Positions 18,512 through 26,023 of a DNA stretch of 64,000 nucleotides are shown piece after piece. The notes under the pieces were generated by a model. It saw nothing but the letters and a program-made list of their open reading frames with translations, did no database searches and was not told the DNA's origin. The stretch comes from a bacterium (GTDB taxonomy: Bacteria; Zhuqueibacterota; Zhuqueibacteria; Oleimicrobiales; Geothermoviventaceae). Positions within the stretch are counted from its first letter, which is position 1, and each line of letters begins with the position of its first letter. The translations under genes were made by a program, and so were the position numbers. The stretch is from the NCBI GenBank assembly GCA_028275345.1, contig JAPWUV010000001.1:434001-498000 (forward strand), read 5' to 3'.

Positions 18512-18753
18512 GCGGAAGCCTCCCCTCCTGAACTGCGTTCCCGGAGGAGCCTTCCCTCGGCAGAGACAAGTTGTGTGAGCGAGCGGATCTCTCTCGACCG
18601 TCGCTTGAGCGGAGCGCGGGATCTGGGAAATTCACTTCCGGGGGAAACAATTGGCGCAACTCTTTCGTCCAGATGGTGCGCCGGGCCAGGGCGCTGGATG
18701 TCGCGGGGCTGGCCGGGAGCAGGTGGAGAGATAGACGGTCACGGAGGGCGAAG

Positions 18754-21700
18754 GTGAGGAAAAGAGCCTTTCTTGTGACGATCGTCTGGCTGTGCTCGAT
18801 GGGCAGCCGGGGAGCGGGGTTTGACCGCACGCAGTACCTGCAGGAGCTCGTGCGCCAGCAGATGGAGGTCCGGGACCGCTACCTCAGGGCCACCGAGGCC
18901 AAGCGGATCGAAGCCCTGGCGCGAATGCCCCAGCCCCGCTGGGACGATTTCGACGTCACCTACTACCGCCTCCAGCTCGAGCCGGATTTCACAAACCAGG
19001 CCATCTCGGGAGAGGCCCGGATCGGCGTGCGGGTGTTGCGGAACGGACTGAGCAGGCTGGGCTTGGATTTTGTGACTCGCAAGATGGTGTTGGAAGGGGT
19101 GGGAGGTGCCGCCACGGGCTACCAGATCCGCGGCGACAGCCTGTACCTGCCCCTGGACCACCCGTATACGACGGGAGACACCCTGAGCGTACGGGTACGC
19201 TACCGAGGCAAGCCGAGCGCTCCGGATAACTTCCCCACGCTTTTCTGGAAGCAGGTCGGAGGCTACCCCGCCGTATTCAGCGACAACGAGCCATATTACG
19301 CCCGCTGCTGGTTCCCGTGCCGGGACTATCCGGGGGACAAGGCGGACTCCGTGGATGTCCTCGTGCGCGTGCCAAAACCTCTGGTGGTGGCTTCGAATGG
19401 CTCGCTGCGCGCCGTCATCGACCACGGCGATGGCACTTGGACCTACCATTGGCACGAGAGCTACCCCATCACGACCTACCTGATCTCCATGCAGGTAGCC
19501 GCCTACCGGACGATCCGGGATACGTACGTTTCTCTGGCCGGGGACAGCATGGAGGTCATGCATTTCGTCTATCCACAATCGTATTCGGCCGCCCTGGAGG
19601 ACCTTTCGCCGACCGTCCCGATGATCGGATTCGCTTCCCGCAGCTGGGGGGAGTATCCCTTCGTCCGGGAAAAATATGGCCACGCGCAGTACGACGGCGC
19701 TTGGGGAGGGATGGAGAATCAAACCCTGACGAGCCTTCATTCCGGCTACATCACCGGGGGGCACGTGGCAGACATGGTGATCTTTCACGAGCTGGCCCAT
19801 CAGTGGTGGGGCGACTGGGTTTCCCCGAGCGACTTCGGACACGTCTGGCTGAACGAGGGCTTCGCCACCTTCGCGGAGGCCCTGTGGTTCGAACACCTGT
19901 ACGGCGAGGAGGGGTATCGGGTTTACAGGCAGGCGACGATGCAGTCGGCGCTCAGAGAGAGTGAGCCGATCTTCCGCTATCCGGGGATGCCGGTCATCGT
20001 CGGGGTGGTGTACGACAAGGGGGCATGCGTCCTGCACATGCTGAGGGCCATGCTCGGGGATTCCGTCTTTTTCGCCGCGCTTCGGGACTACGGAAATCGT
20101 TTCGCCTACAGCACGGCCACGACCGAGCAGTTCCAACAGGTCTGCGAGGAGCACTCCGGGCTGGATCTCGGCTGGTTCTTCCGGCAGTGGATCTACGAGC
20201 CGGGGCATCCCGTACTCCGGTGGGCCTGGACGAGCACCCGCGTTTCAGAGACGAACTACCTCGTGTGGGGCTTCGTGGATCAAATCCAGACTCTGGGGCC
20301 GAAGGTCTACCGTCTCCCACTGGAGGTGATCGTCACCGGCGCCACGGGTTCGCTGGCGGACACCGTTCTTTGGCTGGAAGGCAAGAGCACGGAGTTCCGC
20401 CTGCTTGTTCGCGGCGAACCGGAGGCTATGGTTCTGGATCCACAGGGGAATCTCCTGATGGAGACACAGGAGGCGCAGGGTCCGATTTTGCGGCTCGTCG
20501 ACTGGACGGCGACGGAGGTGAGCGGCAACGGCGATGGCTGTTGGGACCCCGGCGAGACGGTGGAGCTTTCGGGCCGGATTTGCAACGAGGGATTACCCAC
20601 AGACGAAGTCCTGTTGAGCCTCTCCGCTGAGGGGGAAGACATCATTGTGGAAAGCGCCTCCACAACCCTGCGGAATGTCGGGCATCTTGATACAGTCGCC
20701 ACGGATGGAGAGCCTTTCCGGCTTCGGGCCGCCCCGGACGCCACGGCTCGCTTGGCGGCGCTTTGGTTGAGCGCGCAATCCGGTCCGATGAGCGAGCGGT
20801 TCCAGATCCTGGTGGGATTGGGCAAGCCGCAAATCCTATTGGTGGATGATGATGGGGGAGGCGATAGCGATCTCTACTACCGTCAGGCTTTGGCGCGAAG
20901 GCGCATCTATACCCACTACTGGGATGTCAGCCGGAATGGCGCGCCGACCGCCGAGGTCGGCAACTATCCTGTGTTGATCTGGGCTACGGGGCACGCCCGC
21001 GGGCGCTCGCTTCATCACGACGAGCAGGAGCTCCTGCGAGCCCACCTGGCCCGGGGCGGAGCCGTGCTTCTGGTGGGCGACGACATCGGGCGCGACCTGA
21101 TGATCCAGGGTGACCGTCAGGATTCGCTCTTCTTCTCCGAGGTACTGCGCGCGGCGCTGGTTTCGGATAGCGCGAGCATCCGCCGCTTGATCGGCGTCCC
21201 CAACGATCCCATTGGAAATCGCCTCTTCGTGTACTTTGAGGGTCCCTTCGGAAGTCCGGAGCCAACCTCGCCCGAAGTCGTCCGCCCCCTTGAACCCGCC
21301 GTCGGCTTTCTGCTCTACATGGGCGCTCCGAACCAATTCGCGGGAATCCGTTGGTACGATCCGCAAACGGGCGGGCGGCTCGTTTATCTCAGCTTCGGGC
21401 TGGAATCTGTCCGGGGGCCGTACGAGGATACGGCGGCTGAATTGCTGGAGCGCTGCCTCACATGGCTACAACAGCCTACCGGAGTCCGGACGGATGAGAG
21501 CTTCCCGCCGAGAAGGTTCGTGCTCCAACCGAATCACCCGAATCCGTTCAATCCGGAAACGAACGTCCTGTTCCAATTGGATGAGGCTGACAGGGTGGAG
21601 CTTGCGGTGGTGAACCTCCGGGGGCAAACGGTGCGGGTCCTGAAGAGCGAGCTTCTGCCGCCGGGCGAGTATCGGGTGACGTGGGACGGGAAGGACGACG

Positions 21701-21792
21701 GCGGGGTTGATCTCCCGTCCGGCGTGTATATCCTGCGTCTGAAGACGAGCCGCGGCCGCCTGGCTACGGTCAAAGCCGTGAAGTTGCGCTGA
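18754..21792 (+). CDS. Exported M1-family metallopeptidase with C-terminal sorting domain
   Basis: 1012 residues from GTG at 18754 (Shine-Dalgarno GGAGGG; signal peptide RKRAFLVTIVWLCSM... follows directly). M1 aminopeptidase domain about 40-540: GGMEN at 318-322 (GAMEN exopeptidase motif) and zinc site His345-Glu346-x-x-His349 with Glu368 in NEGFATF, the exact HExxH-18-E spacing. Beyond it lie Ig-like and GATase-like segments (about 560-890), and the last ~90 residues (LQPNHPNPFNPET ... LPSGVYILRL) are a type IX/FlgD-like sorting domain. It should be secreted or surface-attached and remove N-terminal residues from peptides, complementing the S9 enzyme upstream. Confidence 0.92.
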   Translation: MRKRAFLVTIVWLCSMGSRGAGFDRTQYLQELVRQQMEVRDRYLRATEAKRIEALARMPQPRWDDFDVTYYRLQLEPDFTNQAISGEARIGVRVLRNGLSRLGLDFVTRKMVLEGVGGAATGYQIRGDSLYLPLDHPYTTGDTLSVRVRYRGKPSAPDNFPTLFWKQVGGYPAVFSDNEPYYARCWFPCRDYPGDKADSVDVLVRVPKPLVVASNGSLRAVIDHGDGTWTYHWHESYPITTYLISMQVAAYRTIRDTYVSLAGDSMEVMHFVYPQSYSAALEDLSPTVPMIGFASRSWGEYPFVREKYGHAQYDGAWGGMENQTLTSLHSGYITGGHVADMVIFHELAHQWWGDWVSPSDFGHVWLNEGFATFAEALWFEHLYGEEGYRVYRQATMQSALRESEPIFRYPGMPVIVGVVYDKGACVLHMLRAMLGDSVFFAALRDYGNRFAYSTATTEQFQQVCEEHSGLDLGWFFRQWIYEPGHPVLRWAWTSTRVSETNYLVWGFVDQIQTLGPKVYRLPLEVIVTGATGSLADTVLWLEGKSTEFRLLVRGEPEAMVLDPQGNLLMETQEAQGPILRLVDWTATEVSGNGDGCWDPGETVELSGRICNEGLPTDEVLLSLSAEGEDIIVESASTTLRNVGHLDTVATDGEPFRLRAAPDATARLAALWLSAQSGPMSERFQILVGLGKPQILLVDDDGGGDSDLYYRQALARRRIYTHYWDVSRNGAPTAEVGNYPVLIWATGHARGRSLHHDEQELLRAHLARGGAVLLVGDDIGRDLMIQGDRQDSLFFSEVLRAALVSDSASIRRLIGVPNDPIGNRLFVYFEGPFGSPEPTSPEVVRPLEPAVGFLLYMGAPNQFAGIRWYDPQTGGRLVYLSFGLESVRGPYEDTAAELLERCLTWLQQPTGVRTDESFPPRRFVLQPNHPNPFNPETNVLFQLDEADRVELAVVNLRGQTVRVLKSELLPPGEYRVTWDGKDDGGVDLPSGVYILRLKTSRGRLATVKAVKLR

Positions 21793-21926
21793 TTCGGAAT
21801 GGAGGTTTTTGTCGGGTGACGAGGCTGTAGTCCAGGGCTGCGCCGAGCGCGGATTTCATCGGCGAAGGTTCCCCGCGGCGGGTAGAAGCGCAGCGCTGCC
21901 TTTCTCCTCGCCCGAGACGAATGAGA

Positions 21927-21948
21927 AAGCCCCTCAGCGGAGGGGCTT
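21927..21948. terminator. Bidirectional hairpin between convergent genes
   Basis: Perfect 9-bp stem AAGCCCCTC / GAGGGGCTT with AGCG loop; TCGTTT follows on the plus strand a few bases later. It sits between the stops of the M1 peptidase (plus) and the oxidoreductase-like gene (minus). Confidence 0.6.
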
Positions 21949-21975
21949 CCTCGTTTCGCCTTGCAGCTTCCCTCG

Positions 21976-23376
21976 TCATTCGCTCTGGCGAGCCAGCTCC
22001 AGCGCGTGGGTGGTCGTGTAATACTTGGCGATCATGTTCGGAACCTCCCAGTCGGGAAGCTTGCCTTCCACCAGGAAGCGCAGGTACTTCTCCGTGACTT
22101 GGGCGAAATGGGCTTCGTGGCCCACGCGATACTTGTCCGGGACGACCACGCGCCACCGGTTCGGCTGTTTCTCGAGCGCCACTCCCGGCCACTGATCCTG
22201 CAGTTTGGCGATCGCTTTCTCGAGGGCTTGCCCGAGTTCCTGGGGGTTGGAGCCGGGCGCCGGGACCACATACAGCTCAGGCCGATAGTTCTCTTCCTTG
22301 CCCTGCTGGATGATGATGTGAGCTTTGCTTCCCTTCATGACGGAATAATGAGTGTCGCCACCCCCCGGCGGGGCTTCGAAATTCCAGATCACCGAAACCT
22401 TGGCATGGATGCCGCGGAGGGTGTAAACCATCTCCCCGTTGCAGTAGTAGGGCAGGAGGCCATTCTGGTTTAGCTTGCCCTTCAGGAAGTCGGGGAAATC
22501 GGGGAGCTGCGTGACCTTCTGGAACTGCTCGCGGCTGATGAGCGTCGGCCAGTGTCTGGCCTGGAGAAGCTGGATCTCGGTCGTGTCGATGGGTTGCTCG
22601 GGGAAGCATTCCCACATCACCAGGTCGACAAGGTGGGTGGAGACGTCCACGATCCCCTCGCCTTGCTGCTCCACATCGAAGTACCAGGCAGGGCGCTTCA
22701 CCGGCACGCCGGCGACGTACTTGAAGAGATGGTGCACGCTTTCCTTGGTGACGGCGGGATCTTCCGGCGTGCCGCTCTGCAGTTGCCCGAACACCTCAGG
22801 CATGTGGACCAGCTCCCGCTGGAGAATGGTGGTGACCTCGTAGCGCTCCGTCATGATGTCGTAGAGCAGAACTCCGTGCTCCTCAGCCGAGCGGAATGCT
22901 GCCTTCAGCAGCTCGAAACCTTGCTTATCGATGCACATCGGCTTGTCGGAAAGCACGTTCAGCCCTGCGTCGACGCAGGCTTTGATGTAACGTGGCTTCC
23001 TCTGATTGTTACCCGCCAGCACCACCACATTGCCGGGCTTTTCCTTCAGCATCCGTTCGAGGAAATCCGGGCCCGTGTACACCTTCTCCACCCAGTGCGT
23101 GGGATCCTGGGCGCGGCTGTTGAAGCCCTCGATCCGCGCCAGATGATCCTGGAGATCAGGTCCCGGAGGGGCATAGACGTGCACGGTGGGATCGATCTGG
23201 TCATACATCGTCTTCTGGACGAGGGCCGCGTGAAAGTGCCCCGGATCCAAGGTGATGAGCTTCACCTCGCCTTTCGCGCCTGTGAATTTCATCTCCACTC
23301 CCTTCTTGGCGCAACCTGCCACGGAAAGGATCAGCGCACAGGAGATCGCCGCCACCGGGATTCTCCCGCTCATCAT
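21976..23376 (-). CDS. Secreted Gfo/Idh/MocA-like oxidoreductase lipoprotein (putative oxidoreductase C-terminal domain)
   Basis: 466 residues from the ATG at 23376 (an adjacent ATG at 23373 is equally possible; GGAGGG Shine-Dalgarno). Signal peptide and lipobox (LSVAGC) make it a lipoprotein. The N-terminal half is a Rossmann-like Gfo/Idh/MocA domain in a diverged form (LDPGHFHAALVQK, VVVLAGNN, VLSDKPMCID in place of the classical EKP); the C-terminal half fits the 'putative oxidoreductase C-terminal' domain (MWECFPEQP, YYCNGEMVYTLRG). Relatives act on sugars, but export without an obvious route for NAD(P) is odd, unless the cofactor is bound before Tat export; no twin-Arg is seen. The substrate is unknown. 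Confidence 0.85.
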   Translation of the reverse strand: MMSGRIPVAAISCALILSVAGCAKKGVEMKFTGAKGEVKLITLDPGHFHAALVQKTMYDQIDPTVHVYAPPGPDLQDHLARIEGFNSRAQDPTHWVEKVYTGPDFLERMLKEKPGNVVVLAGNNQRKPRYIKACVDAGLNVLSDKPMCIDKQGFELLKAAFRSAEEHGVLLYDIMTERYEVTTILQRELVHMPEVFGQLQSGTPEDPAVTKESVHHLFKYVAGVPVKRPAWYFDVEQQGEGIVDVSTHLVDLVMWECFPEQPIDTTEIQLLQARHWPTLISREQFQKVTQLPDFPDFLKGKLNQNGLLPYYCNGEMVYTLRGIHAKVSVIWNFEAPPGGGDTHYSVMKGSKAHIIIQQGKEENYRPELYVVPAPGSNPQELGQALEKAIAKLQDQWPGVALEKQPNRWRVVVPDKYRVGHEAHFAQVTEKYLRFLVEGKLPDWEVPNMIAKYYTTTHALELARQSE

Positions 23377-23665
23377 TGTTCCCTCCGCTCTCTTGGTTTG
23401 ACCCAATCCCGAACGTCCGTAGGCCAATGGTAAGGAACGAACGGGTTTCGAGCAAGCGAAAGTGCGCGCCTTCCTTGGCTCCCCCGAGGGCTTTCAGCTG
23501 GGATTCGGCTCGGGCTGCGGGGATTCGGGTCTGGCCCGCAGGAGTCATCGGTCGACGGAGTGGCCGAGCACCATGCCGGACCCCGGGTTCTCGACACGCG
23601 AGGCGCTGCTGTCTTCCGGGCGGAGATGGTGGAGCGGCGCCAAGCGTCGGATTCACCCTGCCTGC
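23377..23665. other. Intergenic region upstream of the oxidoreductase-like gene
   Basis: 289 bases between two minus-strand genes. Apart from the GGAGGG Shine-Dalgarno next to 23376 and a weak promoter-like pair (TTGCTC-N17-TACCAT, minus strand, 23427-23455) I see nothing. Confidence 0.4.
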
Positions 23666-24028
23666 TCAGGGCGGGGTCTGTTCCAGATGAAGGATGTGGA
23701 GCAGCCGGTGCGCGAAGGGGGCGATCAGCACCGCGGCCACGGCGAGGAAAGCCACGCCCGAGTAGAGCGCGTAGAAAGCGGCGAAGAGCTTCCCCGCAAC
23801 GCTGGAGATCTCGTTGACGGGACCCATCCCGCCGAGGATCATCGCCGCGTTCAGCAGAGAATCGATCCATGAAAGCCCGGCCAGGAAATGGTAGCCGAAT
23901 ACCCCCAGCGCCAAGGAAAGTCCGATCGTCGCAAAGGCCAAGAGCGCGTGCTGCAGGATCCGCAAGAGGAAGAGCGGCCGCGGTAAGAGCGGCTGCGACC
24001 GATGTTCGTAGCGAAGTGCTGTGAGCAT
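23666..24028 (-). CDS. Small two-TM channel-like membrane protein without the K+ filter
   Basis: 120 residues from the ATG at 24028 (GGGAGAAG Shine-Dalgarno). Two long hydrophobic helices (about 25-52 and 78-105) flank a short re-entrant-like segment SLLNAAMILGGMGPV. This TM-loop-TM plan, with FAAFYALYSGVAFLAVAAVL as the second helix, is that of Ion_trans_2/two-pore-domain K+ channels, but the selectivity filter TxGYG is replaced by MILGGMGPV. Similar proteins are usually annotated hypothetical. It may be a non-selective channel or a scaffold. It lies between the amino-sugar genes and the oxidoreductase-like gene, 283 bases from nagA. Confidence 0.65.
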   Translation of the reverse strand: MLTALRYEHRSQPLLPRPLFLLRILQHALLAFATIGLSLALGVFGYHFLAGLSWIDSLLNAAMILGGMGPVNEISSVAGKLFAAFYALYSGVAFLAVAAVLIAPFAHRLLHILHLEQTPP

Positions 24029-24152
24029 GCGCTTCTCCCGGTCTTTGATCTGGTTCCTTCCGTGGGTGCGGATCAGCCACAGGCCTTCCGTTGACCCCGG
24101 TGATCTGCCCAGCGTTGCATACGCCTCGCGCGACTCGATGGCCCCGCCGATC

Positions 24153-24202
24153 GCCCACGGCCATGTGTCATGGCGGAACGATATACGCGAGTGCCCGTGG
24201 GC
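24153..24202. repeat. Nested inverted repeat downstream of nagA
   Basis: GCCCACGG (24153-24160) pairs with CCGTGGGC (24195-24202), and the interval contains a second hairpin, CCATG-TGT-CATGG (24161-24173). No T-run follows on either strand; it may mark the end of the nagA transcript or regulate the small channel gene. Confidence 0.4.
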
Positions 24203-24311
24203 AATAGGCGTAGCGCCCTCGCGGCGCCCCGCGTGGGTCTGGACTTGCGGGACTCTGGTCGCCGCAAGTCCCCTCGGCAACTTTTCTCGCTGCTGGAGAG
24301 GCGGGGGATGG

Positions 24312-25568
24312 TCAAGCTGCGCTCGCGGTCGAGCCGGATTCGTGCGCGCGGGTCCACACCAGCTGCCCTCCGACGAACGTGGCGAGCGGTCGGAGATCCC
24401 GATCGAGGGCCACAAGGTCGGCCTCGAATCCCGACGCGATTTTCCCCAATCGGTCGGCGAGTCCGAGCACCCGCGCGGGATTGGTGCTGCACACGCGGGC
24501 GGCTTCGGACAACGTGAAGCCGAGGTGCATCGCGAGGTTGCGGAGGCCGTCGACCAACGTGAGGGCTGACCCGACGAGCACGCCGTTCTCGACGAGGCGG
24601 CAGTCTCCTCTGGGGCCGATGCGGTACACACGGCCATCGGTCATCCGGAAGGTGCCGCCCCCGAGCCCCGCACCGCGCATCCCGTCGGTGATGCCCACCA
24701 GTCGGTCGATCCCTGCCTCTCGCCGCGCCAGCTCGATCTGGTCGGCCGAGACGTGTACCAGGTCCAGTATCAGCTCCAAGGTCAATTCCGGACTCTCGAG
24801 GCAGTAGGAGGCCGTGTCGGGAAGGTGTGGTTCTCGTTCCCGTTTCGGGAAGGCGTTGAACATGTGGCAAACGTGGCTAGCGCCGCTGCGTACCGCGGTT
24901 CGGATCTGTTCGCGCGTGGCGGCCGAGTGCCCGATGGCAGCCACAACCCTGTTCTGTCGAAGCTCGCGTATCAGCTCCTCGCTCCCAGGCAGCTCGGGCG
25001 AGAGGGTCATGATGGCCAGAAGTTCCCTTCCATGCTCCAGGAGTTCGTCATCCTCGGCAGGGTCGGGAGGACGGAGGCATTGCGGGTCCATCCCGCGCGC
25101 CATCACCGGATTGATGTGGGGGCCTTCGCAGTGGAGGCCGAGGAGGCGAGCGCCGCGAAGCCCGCGCTGTGCTTCGGCGCTTCCATCCTGGAGGAATCGC
25201 AGGAAGCCGGCCGGAGAGGCGGATGCCAAGGTCGGCACGATCCCCGTCACCCCGTGGCGAGGAGCTGCTTCCCGCATCCGGCGGATCCCTTCGGCGGAAC
25301 CCGCATCCCCGTCCTCCATACCATGGAGGTGGATGTCGATGAGCCCCGGTGCGAGGTAGCCCGGACGGTAGTCGAAGGCCACATCGGCAGGAGGTGGAGG
25401 GCCCGAGCCGATCTCCGCGATCCGCCCATTCCGGACGAGGATCCAGCCATCCTCGAGGATGGAGTTCTCCAGGACGAGCCACCCTCGCAGGAGGCAAGTC
25501 CCAGGATGCTCCGGATCACGGGTTGTAGGGTCGTGCGTACCCGTTATTGAGCATCCAGTCGTTGACAT
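24312..25568 (-). CDS. nagA: N-acetylglucosamine-6-phosphate deacetylase (NagA family)
   Basis: 418 residues. Amidohydrolase motifs: GLIDIHLHG (metal-site His-x-His), LGLHCEGPHINP, GHSAAT, HMFNAF, and the catalytic Asp of GITDGM; then GSALTLVDGLRNL and NPARVLGL as in NagA. It converts GlcNAc-6-P to GlcN-6-P and acetate in the cytoplasm. The start at 25568 overlaps the end of the nuclease-like gene by 53 bases, and no other in-frame start lies before the conserved LLRGWLVLENS strand, so the overlap seems real. With the GH20 enzyme upstream it suggests use of GlcNAc released from glycans; no GlcNAc kinase or NagB is in the window. Two motifs (HMFNA, ILDLVHV) deviate slightly from classical NagA. 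Confidence 0.88.
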   Translation of the reverse strand: MSTTGCSITGTHDPTTRDPEHPGTCLLRGWLVLENSILEDGWILVRNGRIAEIGSGPPPPADVAFDYRPGYLAPGLIDIHLHGMEDGDAGSAEGIRRMREAAPRHGVTGIVPTLASASPAGFLRFLQDGSAEAQRGLRGARLLGLHCEGPHINPVMARGMDPQCLRPPDPAEDDELLEHGRELLAIMTLSPELPGSEELIRELRQNRVVAAIGHSAATREQIRTAVRSGASHVCHMFNAFPKREREPHLPDTASYCLESPELTLELILDLVHVSADQIELARREAGIDRLVGITDGMRGAGLGGGTFRMTDGRVYRIGPRGDCRLVENGVLVGSALTLVDGLRNLAMHLGFTLSEAARVCSTNPARVLGLADRLGKIASGFEADLVALDRDLRPLATFVGGQLVWTRAHESGSTASAA

Positions 25569-25878
25569 TCAAGTAGCTTCCGTCAGGCTGTTTGACCCAG
25601 ATTTCCGCTAGCCAGCGACCGTACCGTTCCTTGCTGTCTTTGAACGTCCGGAGGAGGACGTCCTTGTCCAGGATAAGGTCCCGGAGGGCGTCGCGGGCCC
25701 GAATTCCTGCCTCGTGCTCCTCCCCCCGGAGCTCGGGTGCGTCAATGCGCGCCAACCGTAGCGTCTGCTTGCGAAGGGTGATGTAAAGGCCGAGGTCGAA
25801 GTCCACTGTGCAAGTGTCTCCGTCGAAGACGCTCACGACCCGGGCGCGGTAGTGATATAGGTTCTCCTCGAGCTGCAT
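25516..25878 (-). CDS. Staphylococcal-nuclease-like (SNase) protein
   Basis: 120 residues, no signal peptide. SNase/TNase core: ARVVSVFDGDTCTVDFDLG, RLARIDAPELRG (metal Asp and catalytic Glu), and KERYGRWLAEIWV (second Arg), closing with VNDWMLNNGYARPYNP. These residues line up with the catalytic Arg/Glu/Arg and Ca-binding Asp of SNase, so it may cut DNA or RNA. Without a signal it would be cytosolic, unusual for a degradative SNase. GGAGGGAG precedes the ATG at 25878. It sits between GH20 and nagA on the same strand and overlaps nagA. Confidence 0.85.
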   Translation of the reverse strand: MQLEENLYHYRARVVSVFDGDTCTVDFDLGLYITLRKQTLRLARIDAPELRGEEHEAGIRARDALRDLILDKDVLLRTFKDSKERYGRWLAEIWVKQPDGSYLNVNDWMLNNGYARPYNP

Positions 25879-26023
25879 AGATCCACTCCCTCCCCTTGTT
25901 TCCTGCCAAGCGGATGTTGCAGCAAGTGCTCACCTGCGCGTCGCGAGGCTGAGCGCTCCTACGCTCAGGGCTACGAGCCAGCGGTCCTCCCCACAAGCCG
26001 ACCGTGCGGACGAGGGAACGGCT

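Noticed and set aside
18571-18753. Upstream in-frame extension of the M1 peptidase
   Set aside because: The signal peptide and GGAGGG Shine-Dalgarno fit the GTG at 18754; the upstream part is Arg-rich without homology.
23427-23455. Promoter-like TTGCTC-N17-TACCAT upstream of the oxidoreductase-like lipoprotein gene
   Set aside because: The -35 matches consensus in only three positions, so it is not better than chance in this region.
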